Source of the DNA: Globisporangium splendens
Lineage: Eukaryota; Oomycota; Peronosporomycetes; Pythiales; Pythiaceae
Length of the DNA: 64,000 nucleotides
Reading direction: 5' to 3'
Assembly: GCA_006386115.1 (NCBI GenBank)
Contig: VFIW01000039.1
Location: forward strand, 310,001-374,000
Position numbers and translations under genes: made by a program
Notes under the pieces: model-generated
Databases searched by the model: none
Seen by the model: only the letters and a program-made list of their open reading frames with translations
What the model was told of the DNA's origin: nothing
Shown: positions 50,283-58,866 of the stretch, piece after piece
Position numbering within the stretch: position 1 is the first letter of the stretch
Layout of the letters: each line of letters opens with the position of its first letter

Positions 50283-50298
50283 TCATTCTGCATTCTGC
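50283..50298 (+). promoter_or_regulatory. Oomycete core promoter of prolyl 4-hydroxylase gene
   Basis: TTCATTCTGCATTCTG fits the CATTYYNCAWT core and lies about 25 nt before the ATG at 50323. Confidence 0.55.
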
Positions 50299-50322
50299 TG
50301 CGTGAGACAGAGAGCGAACACC

Positions 50323-51825
50323 ATGGGCAAGGGCAGCAAGATCGGCGGGTACCTCACGTGCTGCGTGCTGCTGTCGCTCGTGTACGTGTACTGGGAGCCG
50401 CTCAACGACAACTTCCAGCTCACGTACGCGCACCGGTCGCTGGGTGACGCTGGCGGTGGCGCGGCGGCCGTCAAGAACGTCACGCTCTACAAGAACGGCT
50501 ACTCGACGGGCGGCGTCGCCATGCAGGTGAGCGCGAGCATCCTGCACGGCAAGAACGGCCGCGAGCTCGCCGAGTACTTCTCGCAGTTCATCGACGTCGA
50601 GGGCGTCCAGTCGGACGACGCCGCTGAGGCCGTCACGATCGTCGCGGATCGTGTGTTCAATGGCAACGGCGTGCTCTTGGAGTCGTACGAGGACATCAAT
50701 CCGGGTGACCGCTTGTACGTCGTCGCGCCCGAATTGCTGTTTGTGTTCCCGTTCGTGAAGCTCGGTCATCGCGTGTACTTGACCTCGAAGACGAGTCCGA
50801 CGCAGAAGCCCGTAATCCTCGAATCGTTCACCGAGTCCCCGCGCACGTTCCACTTGCACAACTTTTTCAGCTACGAAGAAGCCGACAAGCTCATCAAGCG
50901 CATCTCGGAGATCGATGACGAACACAACAAGCTGCAGCAGTCGCATGTGGGCCACCAGAACGGCAAGAAGCTCGTGTCGAAGCACCGCACGAGTGAGAAC
51001 GCGTTTGACCAGGTCTCCGAGACCGCTGTGCAGATCCGCAAGCGTGTGTTTGACATCCTCTCGCTCGGTGAGTACCAAGAAGACATGTGCGATGGGCTCC
51101 AGCTGCTGCGCTACAAGCAGAAGCAGGCGTATATCGCGCACACAGACTACTTTGACAAGCACACGACGGCCGAGTGGAACTGGGATCCGTCGCACGGCGG
51201 CTCGAACCGGTTCGCGACCGTGTTCCTGTACTTGTCGAACGTCACGCAAGGTGGCCAGACGGTGTTCCCGAAGGCGTCGATGCCTGAGGGCATCCCAAGC
51301 GAGTACGACCACCCGGCGAACGTGAAGCAGAGCCTCGAGTTCGGGATGAGTCTCTTCGAGAAAGGGTCGTGGGAGATGGACATGGTGCAGAAATGCTCGA
51401 CCAAGCTCGCGTCATACCCGCGCAAGGGCCACGCGATTTTGTTCTACAGTCAGAAGCCAAACGGAGAGCTGGACCCGATGTCGCTCCACGGCGGGTGCCC
51501 CGTCCTCGACGGCACGAAGTGGGGCGCGAACCTATGGGTGTGGAACAAGCGTCGCTACGGCCTCGACGAGTCCTCGGGCGGCGCATCGGATTTCAGTGTG
51601 ACGTTCCAGAACCCGACGGACAAGACGATCGACTTGTACTGGTCGAGCACCAAGATGACGTCGATCGCGCCGCACGGCAAGGCGCTGTACACGACGTTCA
51701 CCAACCACAAGTGGACGCTCAAGGACGGCGACCGCGTGCTGCTCGAGTTTGTGGGCAACGCGGACGACGGCAAGTCGCAGCTCGTCGTCGTGCCCGTCGA
51801 CTCGGTGGACAAGGACGAGTTGTAG
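50323..51825 (+). CDS. ER prolyl 4-hydroxylase fused to a VHL-beta-like domain, KDEL-terminated
   Basis: A 500-residue protein starting MGKGSKIGGY in good ATG context (ACCATGG); an in-frame ATG seven codons upstream is weaker. A signal-anchor or signal peptide lies at about residues 9-24, followed by a domain of unknown type (about 50-150). The 2-oxoglutarate/Fe(II) oxygenase domain follows from about 175: HTDYF (His273, Asp275), LHGGCP (His389) and Lys399 ten residues later, as in prolyl 4-hydroxylases. The gap between the first and second iron ligands is about 45 residues longer than in human P4HA1. Residues 425-478 (VTFQNPTDKTIDLYW, then TTFTNHKWTLKDGD) resemble the VHL beta domain: Trp440, His462 and Trp464 fall where VHL has Trp88, His115 and Trp117. 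The last four residues are KDEL, an ER retrieval signal. Predicted to hydroxylate proline in secretory proteins. Confidence 0.85.
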   Translation: MGKGSKIGGYLTCCVLLSLVYVYWEPLNDNFQLTYAHRSLGDAGGGAAAVKNVTLYKNGYSTGGVAMQVSASILHGKNGRELAEYFSQFIDVEGVQSDDAAEAVTIVADRVFNGNGVLLESYEDINPGDRLYVVAPELLFVFPFVKLGHRVYLTSKTSPTQKPVILESFTESPRTFHLHNFFSYEEADKLIKRISEIDDEHNKLQQSHVGHQNGKKLVSKHRTSENAFDQVSETAVQIRKRVFDILSLGEYQEDMCDGLQLLRYKQKQAYIAHTDYFDKHTTAEWNWDPSHGGSNRFATVFLYLSNVTQGGQTVFPKASMPEGIPSEYDHPANVKQSLEFGMSLFEKGSWEMDMVQKCSTKLASYPRKGHAILFYSQKPNGELDPMSLHGGCPVLDGTKWGANLWVWNKRRYGLDESSGGASDFSVTFQNPTDKTIDLYWSSTKMTSIAPHGKALYTTFTNHKWTLKDGDRVLLEFVGNADDGKSQLVVVPVDSVDKDEL

Positions 51826-52003
51826 GCACGAGCTGCTTGGGTTATGGGTATGTATGAGTGTGGTCATGTGCATCAGTCATCAAGACGATCCTAATGATGG
51901 AAACAGAACGAAAAATGCACAAAACAAAACAATTCAAAATGCAAAACACTAGTGTGTTTTCCCACGTACAAGGAGCATATCCATCCATTTGTCTAATTAG
52001 TCT

Positions 52004-52887
52004 CTATTCGTCACTCACTTTCCGCTTCTTGTGAGCAGAAGCAAACACTTTTTCCAGAAGCGTGTCGCTGCTGCCCAGCGAGCTGTGCTGCTTGCTGCTC
52101 GTCGGCGCCTTCTGCTGGAACGTGCGGCGAATCTGCTGATGCTGCGCGTCGCGATCGTTGGTCCCGCCATTCGCGCCAGCGCCGCTCTTTCGCTCCTCCA
52201 TCTTCTCGAACTTCTTGGACTGCTCCACCTTCTCAAGGTACGCTTCGTTCTCCTTCTTGGCCTGCGCGATCTCCATGCGCAGCTTCTGGTCGCGGATGCG
52301 GTTCTCGTAGGCGATCTTCTCCGTGAGGTGGTCCCACTTGAAGCCCTTGAGGTACTTGAGGTTCCAGATGTCGTCGTGGTAGTAGTCGCGCTTGCGGCCA
52401 CCGATCTGGCGCGTGTTGAGCACCTTCGCAACCTGCTTGGCCACCTTCTTGTCCTCGAACTCGATCCAGCCTTCTGTGTAGCTCTGCTTGCGGTTGCCGC
52501 CCGCTGCCACGCGCTTCTTGTGGTGGGTCTTGTCCTCCGGCACGAGGTAAATGCGGTTGATGTCGCCGTACTGGTCCAGCAGGTGCTTCACCTTTTCGGG
52601 CTTCATGAACGGCGGCACGCGACTGATATACACCTATGGAGCAATACACACATCCGCAAAGTATACATGAGCATCACGGCGCTATGGAATCAACAGATAC
52701 AAGATGGAGAGCCACGCACCACGCCACGCTTCTCGGCCTTCTTCTTGAACTGCTCCATCTTCTCCCGCGAGAGATCCAACTTGGACCGCTTTGCCGGCTT
52801 CTTTGCGCTCGCATCCTCCGCCTTCACGTCCACCGCGGGCGGGGCCTCCTCTGGAGCTGCTGCTGTTGCGATCTCGCCCGCCATCAC
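52004..52887 (-). CDS. ESF2/ABT1-like ribosome biogenesis factor, two exons
   Basis: Exon 1 is 52887-52720 (start at 52887, or the next codon at 52884) and exon 2 is 52633-52004. The 86-nt intron starts GTGCGT and ends CATAG, and the join is in frame, giving 265 residues. Across the join the protein reads KRGVVYISRVPPFMKPEKV, a hallmark of ESF2/ABT1, followed by an RRM-like fold (GDINRIYLVPED, SYTEGWIEFEDKKVAK) and YYHDDIWNLKYLKGFKWDHL, also typical of the family. The tail is charged and helical and ends in a basic KKRKVSDE that may be a nuclear signal. Family members bind the U3 snoRNP/small-subunit processome in the nucleolus and are needed for 18S rRNA maturation. Confidence 0.9.
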
Positions 52888-54261
52888 GTCGTGTCTCGTG
52901 CGCTGCTGTCGTCTTTTTGACTGGCGGCTGCCACAAAAACCTTTCGGAAGGCACTGATTGGATGAAAACCGTACTTATACGGATAAAAGAGCATATGGAC
53001 TTTTGTTTGTAAGAGACCACAGCGCACAAGTTCAGACATTCCTGACATCGTTCGGACAGTCCGAATCAGACAAGATTGTCCCGAAAACTGTTTTTACGGG
53101 ACGCGTGAAACCTCATTTAATTATAGTTAGGGATTTTCTGCAAGGGACATGGTGAGGAACATTTCTCAACATATAACGGGATAGCCCGTTGCACAGCGTA
53201 CACGTGCGTTGAGGAAGCGCAAATGAGAGGAAGGGCACAGCGGTAACGCTCTGTCCAAAGAGAAGGAAGGGAGCTTTGCGCGATAATGTGCAAAAAGAGA
53301 AGTGAATTGAAATCTTAAGGTCTGAAATGCAAATCTGATGGGTTGTTCCTATGGTGTCTCCGATTGGTAGATAGCCGGGTGTCCAATCCGACTATCATCC
53401 AATGAGATTCAACTTTAATGGAATGTTCTTATTGGCTAAAAATGCAACTGGCTACATCGAGTGTTGATGGGTAAACGGGTGGGTTTGGAGAGAGAATGGT
53501 AGAACCCGTGTGGGTATGACCCACACTCTCTGGACCCAAGAACCCATGTAATGGGAAGCCCCACTACAGGAGACCCCGCCTTTTCTGGACTCGAGGAACT
53601 CGGAACGGGACAACTAGAATGGTGGAGCGGTTTAAGGAAGGCGGCTTCTCGGGATGTATGAAGCGGTCTATTGTGGAATGATTCGGATCGATGCGGACGG
53701 ACACCCCTCCGTATATCCATCCTCCGAGAGTGTGCGACAGCATTGCGATGTCGGAATATGCGTCCTGCCATAATGAAATGTCGGACGAGGCGAGTTAATC
53801 TCGGATTCGTTTCGGATTGTGTTAGTGGGTACCCGCAGGTATGGAATGACGTTTCCACGTATCGACAAACGTGGCTTTGTATGTATGGATTGTGTCCTGG
53901 ACAGGTCATGTAATCTCGGAATCACTTCCGAGAGAGACAGGCTGTGTTCCTGGAAGTAATCCGAAAGTGTGCGATAGGTGTGAGGACACCTGAATGAGAG
54001 TTTTAAGTACATCTAATGCCTGGTCCTCACCGAACAAGTATATACGAGCAGTTGATGATTTGGCTGAGGAGCGGGAGAGGTTTCTAAGGAGAGTTACGAG
54101 AGAAAGGTCATCCAGGAGATTCTCCAGTAATGTCCAAAATGGACCTCTGCGTATTACCTGAATACCCACATTTCCTAAATATACTGCATGCCATTTGGCG
54201 TTGCCATCAAGGACGGCGTTTGACCGTTCTAGAGGGGTAACCGAGCGCACAGCAAAGAAAC
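52888..54261. other. Intergenic, possibly old repeat sequence
   Basis: A CCAAT box (ATCCAATCAGTG on the minus strand) lies just upstream of the ESF2-like gene. From 53340 on the sequence is compositionally unlike the gene blocks. A short frame without ATG at about 54016-54160 reads a charged helix (YIRAVDDLAEERERFLRR), which may be a remnant of a mobile element. No gene is supported. Confidence 0.35.
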
Positions 54262-54809
54262 TGTAACGGGGTCACACGCTAAGTTGCACCGCAGCAACTT
54301 AGCTCAATCTATTGGCATTGGACTGAGTCCGCATGTAACTAAAGTTTCCGTACTTAGCTACGAGAAACACCAAAGCAGCCGATCCATTTGGTTCGCCGCA
54401 CTTACTCGAACCACAAAGGTAGCCAAGCTGCTCTGATTAGAGGTCTGTCACAGACACGACTCTCATAGGCTAAAACTATATGCTTTTAGACCAATTGAAT
54501 AACACGGCAATTCAGAGCCATTCACTTATGTCCACATTGAAATAAGCGGAAGTTCACTATGCTAGATAGTGAACTAAAGATAACTCAGGGTGTCCTGCAG
54601 AGGGCAACCCCCAACAAATAAACAGTTCCATTTTTACCTCTGACTAAGCCTTTAGTTATTGACGGTTACTCTATAGAGATCTATAGGTAACCGATCGTTG
54701 CACTGCAGGAAGCAGGCAACAGCTCTTGGAACAGAGTCCTTGAGAGAAGTCGTGCACACGCTTCCTCACACACGTACCGTGCTGCGTAACTCGGAAGTGT
54801 CCGGTTACA
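54262..54809 (+). repeat. LTR1 (5' LTR of the element)
   Basis: A 548-bp repeat with termini TGTAAC...GTTACA, nearly identical to LTR2 (inverted) and LTR3. The few differences from LTR3 are scattered substitutions and one-base indels, for example TGTAAC/TGCAAC near 54335 and CAGAGGG/CAAAGGG near 54597. Confidence 0.92.
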
Positions 54810-54837
54810 ACTGGTAGCACTCGTAGTCAATCTACGA
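54810..54837 (+). other. Primer-binding-site region with hairpin
   Basis: Directly after LTR1 is ACTGGTAGCACTCG, a TGG-starting primer-binding-site candidate. TCGTAG (54821-54826) and CTACGA (54832-54837) can form a 6-bp stem with a five-base loop. In the second copy after LTR3 the T of TGG is missing. I could not assign the primer tRNA. Confidence 0.45.
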
Positions 54838-54881
54838 CCCGGCAGAGGTGACTGCCTGAATCGCTTCCTCAAGGATTCACC

Positions 54882-56075
54882 ATGGCGTCAATTGACCCTG
54901 CGCAGTTCCCGCACCTCTCGGCTGAACACCGGAGTGTGCTGACCCGAATGGCACAAGCTCTAGGCGACCAAGTCGCGCTAGAGTTGCTCTCGGCGTCGCC
55001 GGAGCAGCAAATCTTTCGACTCGAGCAGTTCGAGAACTTCTCGAACGCTCAGCGCCTCGAAGGAGAGCGAAGTGCGCAAGCACAAATGCAAGTCGCCGCA
55101 AGCTTGACCGCAGAGATGCTGCGCTCAGCCGCTGAGTCGCGTGAAGCGCTCGAGCGAGTGGTATCTGTGGTTGCTGGTGCAGCCACGTCTTTGTCGAGTG
55201 CGGCTGCTGCGCCTCAGACACAAACGTCCCAAACTCCCCGCCCAAGAGCTGTCAAGATTGACGCTCCGAAATTCGATGGTGCGGATGGCGACAAGCTCAC
55301 CCACTGGCTACTCGCCGTGGAGCGTTGCGCCAAGGCTCAGCTCATCGACAGCAACGAGCAGATGGTGTCTTTCGCCATCTCGAACCTGCGCGGTCGAGCG
55401 TCGGAATGGGCATTCTCGACGTTGCTCGCCGATGAGTGTGCGTTCGACACGTGGGATATTTTCCGTGCGAAAATCACCGCCATGTATCAGCCTCCGAACA
55501 ACGAAGTGCTGTTGCAAGGTCGTTTCTTCTCCTTGAGACAAGGGAAGCTCTCGCTGGAACGATACATCCAGGAGATGAGAAGCCTATGCGCGGCGATCAC
55601 GATCAGCCCTTTGCCTGAGTCCGTGAAAGTGCCTGCGTTTCTCAACGGCCTCAACAGTGGACCAGCGCGTCAGGAGCTGTACCGACGCTTGCCGGCCACG
55701 ATGGAAGATGCGATCCGCATTGCGCTCGTTGAGCAGCAATCATTCAGAGTCAGTCGACCTGATTGGAACGCTGGCCGCCACAATGGTGCGCATACCAGCC
55801 ACCGAGCAGTCACGAACAGCCAGCGCTTCCATGGCCCGATGCCAATGGATCTTAGCAGTGCCGAAGTGACCTGCTTCAATTGTGGCAAGCGAGGACACTA
55901 TCAGTCGAAGTGTCCCGCTCCAAGGCAATCCGCTCCTCGCACTGGAAATCAGGCAAGAGACTACCAACCACCGCGCGGCAGCCACGCTCATCGAGGTGGC
56001 AGATCCGCTGCGGCAAGAAAGGGAAACGGAACGTCTCAGCAGAAGCGGGACGCTCTACTGAGACGGACTCTATAG
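54882..56075 (+). CDS. Retrotransposon Gag protein
   Basis: A 397-residue protein with an N-terminal helical region, a retrotransposon Gag core (about residues 125-290; FDGADGDKLTHWLLAVERCA, GRASEWAFSTLL, LLQGRFFSLRQGKLSLERYI) and one CCHC zinc knuckle, C331-x2-C334-x4-H339-x4-C344 (CFNCGKRGHYQSKC). It forms the virus-like particle of the element. The end overlaps the protease frame, which is at -1. A second copy of the first 208 codons, almost identical, starts at 63377. Confidence 0.92.
   Translation: MASIDPAQFPHLSAEHRSVLTRMAQALGDQVALELLSASPEQQIFRLEQFENFSNAQRLEGERSAQAQMQVAASLTAEMLRSAAESREALERVVSVVAGAATSLSSAAAAPQTQTSQTPRPRAVKIDAPKFDGADGDKLTHWLLAVERCAKAQLIDSNEQMVSFAISNLRGRASEWAFSTLLADECAFDTWDIFRAKITAMYQPPNNEVLLQGRFFSLRQGKLSLERYIQEMRSLCAAITISPLPESVKVPAFLNGLNSGPARQELYRRLPATMEDAIRIALVEQQSFRVSRPDWNAGRHNGAHTSHRAVTNSQRFHGPMPMDLSSAEVTCFNCGKRGHYQSKCPAPRQSAPRTGNQARDYQPPRGSHAHRGGRSAAARKGNGTSQQKRDALLRRTL
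56018..56027 (+). promoter_or_regulatory. Candidate -1 ribosomal frameshift site between gag and protease
   Basis: Within the Gag/protease overlap is AAAGGGAAAC. Read in the Gag frame, the last seven bases are G GGA AAC, a classical X XXY YYZ slippery heptamer, and the first seven (A AAG GGA) fit the same pattern. Slipping back one base here enters the protease frame, 46-50 nt before the Gag stop at 56073. Confidence 0.6.
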
Positions 56076-56625
56076 CTTCGGCGTCGCCGACTACTAGAGT
56101 CGTGCAGATGGGAAGCTTAGTCCCAGGAGCTCTTGGCAACAAGGCTCCGAGTGAGATGTTGGTATATAGCGCCGATGTGAAGGGCTATGAGAAGAAAATG
56201 ACGGTTCTTGTTGACTGCGGTGCGTCACAGAACTTCGTCTCTAAGTCAGCTCTGAAACAGAGTCTGCAAGCGTATGAGCGACTTGTCCACACTGGCAAGC
56301 GCGAGAAGATGATCGTACGTCTGGCCGATGGGTCGACAGTACACACTGAAGGAGTTCGAGTTGAACTCTCTTTCAGATTTTGCGACTTTGTCTGCAAAGA
56401 AACCTTCGTAGTACTAGCGATGGGGTCGAAGTACGACCTCATCCTAGGAATGCCTTGGCTGGCGAAACATCAGCCTTGGATCGATTGGCGAGCACGCACA
56501 ATCGGGAGCTCCACCCCTTCCTCTGATGAAGAGCGAAGATTGCGGGAATATTTCCACGCTATGGATGTGAGCGTTGAACACGCTGCGGCAGGGAGCCCAG
56601 CTGGAAGACACGCGGCGGCAGGTAG
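56021..56625 (+). CDS. Retrotransposon aspartic protease, cut by the breakpoint
   Basis: Reached by -1 frameshift from gag. The retropepsin active-site motif is VLVDCGASQNFVS (Asp-Cys-Gly rather than Asp-Ser/Thr-Gly), with the later YDLILGMPWL. After the domain comes a linker with repeated AAAGSPA units. The coding sequence stops at 56625, where the inverted LTR begins; the open frame beyond that is LTR sequence. The same repeated AAAGSPA linker continues in phase at 62758 on the minus strand. Confidence 0.85.
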
Positions 56626-57172
56626 TGTAACCGGACACTTCCGAGTTACGCAGCACGGTACGTGTGTGAGGAAGCGTGTACACGACTTCTCTCAAGGACT
56701 CTGTTCCAAGAGCTGTTGCCTGCTTCCTGCAGTGCAACGATCGGTTACCTATAGATCTCTATAGAGTAACCGTCAATAACTAAAGGCTTAGTCAGAGGTA
56801 AAAATGGAACTGTTTATTTGTTGGGGGTTGCCCTCTGCAGGACACCCTGAGTTATCTTTAGTTCACTATCTAGCATAGTGAACTTCCGCTTATTTCAATG
56901 TGGACATAAGTGAATGGCTCTGAATTGCCGTGTTATTCAATTGGTCTAAAAGCATATAGTTTTAGCCTATGAGAGTCGTGTCTGTGACCGACCTCTAATC
57001 AGAGTAGCTTGGCTACCTTTGTGGTTCGAGTAAGTGCGGCGAACCAAATGGATCGGCTGCTTTGGTGTTTCTCGTAGCTAAGTACGGAAACTTTAGTTGC
57101 ATGCGGATTAGTCCAATGCCAACAGATTGAGCTAAGTTGCTGCGGTGCAACTTAGCGTGTGACCCCGTTACA
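56626..57172 (-). repeat. LTR2, inverted copy
   Basis: A 547-bp inverted copy of the LTR, bounded by TGTAACC at 56626 and CGTTACA at 57172. On its left is protease sequence ending GGTAG. On its right is the polypurine tract of the inverted pol segment. Confidence 0.92.
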
Positions 57173-57185
57173 CCACCCCCCACCT
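57173..57185 (-). other. Polypurine tract of the inverted segment
   Basis: On the minus strand AGGTGGGGGGTGG abuts the LTR, as expected for the plus-strand primer next to a 3' LTR. It shows that the downstream end of pol lies here. Confidence 0.7.
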
Positions 57186-57246
57186 AAAGTGCGAAACACG
57201 GGAGTGGTTTCGAAAGAGTGGTGGCCACGCTGCGACACACGAAGTC

Positions 57247-58866
57247 GTGGTCAGAATTCTTCGGGAGAGGCACTGCGAACACGCGTGCAAATCTCTCCGA
57301 ACAGCATCGCAACATCACAAGTGTGAACTCACACGTGATGGCGACGAACAATCAATGCGCGAAAAGATCACCCGAAGCGTGAGCGGTCCTGCAGAAGGAC
57401 TCGTCCAAAGACTGCAGAAGCTCGGCGCTGAGAAGCGCGAGGCGGCAAGCGCAAAACAACGCGCTGCGGTCACGTCTGCCACGGAAGACGTGAGCATGAG
57501 CGACGACGAGTCGACTCAATCGAAGACTGCTCCTGACGGTGTCAGTGAGCTGCAGTTTGGCGATCTCCCTGTCATCAAGCCGATGAGCAGGGCAAGCGAC
57601 GCCGATGACGACACGGCAGTCGACTACCAAGAGTACTCACCCGAGGAAGGGGAGGAAGAGGAAAGCATCACCGTGAGGCGCAACTCCATCGACGAGTGGG
57701 TCGAGTATGAGGAGCTGCGTTATGGGAGCGGTAGCCCCGAACTGCACGAGTTGGAACGAAATCCCTCGGCAGACGTCTCGATTTATCGGACAAAGGAAGA
57801 GAATGACGTCGCAAAGACTGTCAATGAAAGGGAGAAGAGGGAGGTCATCATTACCAACAATGAGACCGGACTGGAACCACCACCAAAAGGTTCCGTCCAT
57901 TTTTCGCTTCCCATAATGCCGCCGCCAAAGGAATGGCCGACAGCGAAAACCCCGGCAAATTTGCTTGCACGGGCGCGGGTTCCACTCGAGAGGTATGACT
58001 CCGAGTTCGCACGATGGCGCGAAGCCGATCTGCGAGGACGTGATGGGGCACTGCGCGTGCACCCGATCCCGGTTATCCTTTACGAAGGTGAGACCGAGGA
58101 TCAATATGAAACCGCGTTCTTGGCATCAAGAACCGGTGTGAAACGCTTTGGGGCTGCGCGTACATTGGCCACCGATCCTGGGGCACAACGTAGCCAGCGC
58201 ATGCAATTCGCTGTGCAGCGCGTACAAAAGTACCGCGAAGCAACAAAGAGTGATGACCGTGCTCGCACGAGTCTCGGTATTAACAAGCGACAGATGGACG
58301 AGTCTCACTCGCCATCAACGCACGCTCAAAAGCGGCGACCATGTCGGGAACGTCCTCGAGGAGGCGCTCAGCAGGCTCCCATGTGCTCTGCGACAAATCG
58401 TATCCACGCCACTTCACAAGGTAGTGGGTGTTCCCCTTGCGCCGCTGCACACGCAGCAGACGCTCGACATGGTAGTGGCGCTGTCCCTGCTTATCAATCA
58501 GCGGGACCGGTGGCACCCTACCGCGCTTCAGCATCGGTGGTTGCACCAGATGCGATGGTTCAGATGGTTCACGCGAACGCATCGTCTTTGGGGGCGCTAC
58601 AGCAAGACGTCCGTGCCCTTCGCCAGCAATATCTGGACGAGACCTCGCTGTTAAAGCAGAGGGTGACGGCGCTTGAGACGGAGCTGAAGGAAGCTCGTCA
58701 GATGCTGGAGGAGTACCATGTCCGCGGGAAGAACTTCCACGCAAGGCACGCTCCGCGAGTGAAGACGCTTTGGGAGAGGCACAACGCGCTCGTGTCTCGA
58801 TGGGCGGCGTCTGAGCCCCCTGATGAGACCGACGTGCTCCCGCACTGGGATAAGAATCCGCAGTAG
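57247..58866 (+). CDS. Antisense ORF of the retrotransposon, unknown function
   Basis: A 539-codon frame on the strand opposite pol. It begins 75 bases from the LTR and overlaps the last 587 bases of pol. A likely start is the first Met or the Met at 57355 (MREKITRSVSGPAEG). The first 340 residues are charged, with an acidic block (EYSPEEGEEEESITV) and a Pro-rich patch. The final 110 or so residues form a clear coiled coil (LKQRVTALETELKEARQMLE) followed by ARHAPRVKTLWERHNALV. The part facing the chromodomain (about residues 350-440) is Cys/His/Ala-rich and looks like a shadow, so an intron there is possible. I do not recognise a family. Confidence 0.55.
   Translation: MVRILRERHCEHACKSLRTASQHHKCELTRDGDEQSMREKITRSVSGPAEGLVQRLQKLGAEKREAASAKQRAAVTSATEDVSMSDDESTQSKTAPDGVSELQFGDLPVIKPMSRASDADDDTAVDYQEYSPEEGEEEESITVRRNSIDEWVEYEELRYGSGSPELHELERNPSADVSIYRTKEENDVAKTVNEREKREVIITNNETGLEPPPKGSVHFSLPIMPPPKEWPTAKTPANLLARARVPLERYDSEFARWREADLRGRDGALRVHPIPVILYEGETEDQYETAFLASRTGVKRFGAARTLATDPGAQRSQRMQFAVQRVQKYREATKSDDRARTSLGINKRQMDESHSPSTHAQKRRPCRERPRGGAQQAPMCSATNRIHATSQGSGCSPCAAAHAADARHGSGAVPAYQSAGPVAPYRASASVVAPDAMVQMVHANASSLGALQQDVRALRQQYLDETSLLKQRVTALETELKEARQMLEEYHVRGKNFHARHAPRVKTLWERHNALVSRWAASEPPDETDVLPHWDKNPQ

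Noticed and set aside
50278..51312. 344-codon minus-strand frame opposite the prolyl hydroxylase
   Set aside because: Arg/Leu/Val/His-rich shadow with no motif.
52031..52957. 308-codon plus-strand frame opposite the ESF2-like gene
   Set aside because: Leu/Val/Ala-rich shadow of the two-exon gene on the minus strand.
57247..58866. Reading the antisense ORF as a second, independent gag gene
   Set aside because: It has no Gag core and no zinc knuckle, and its position relative to the polypurine tract and pol fits an antisense ORF of the same element.
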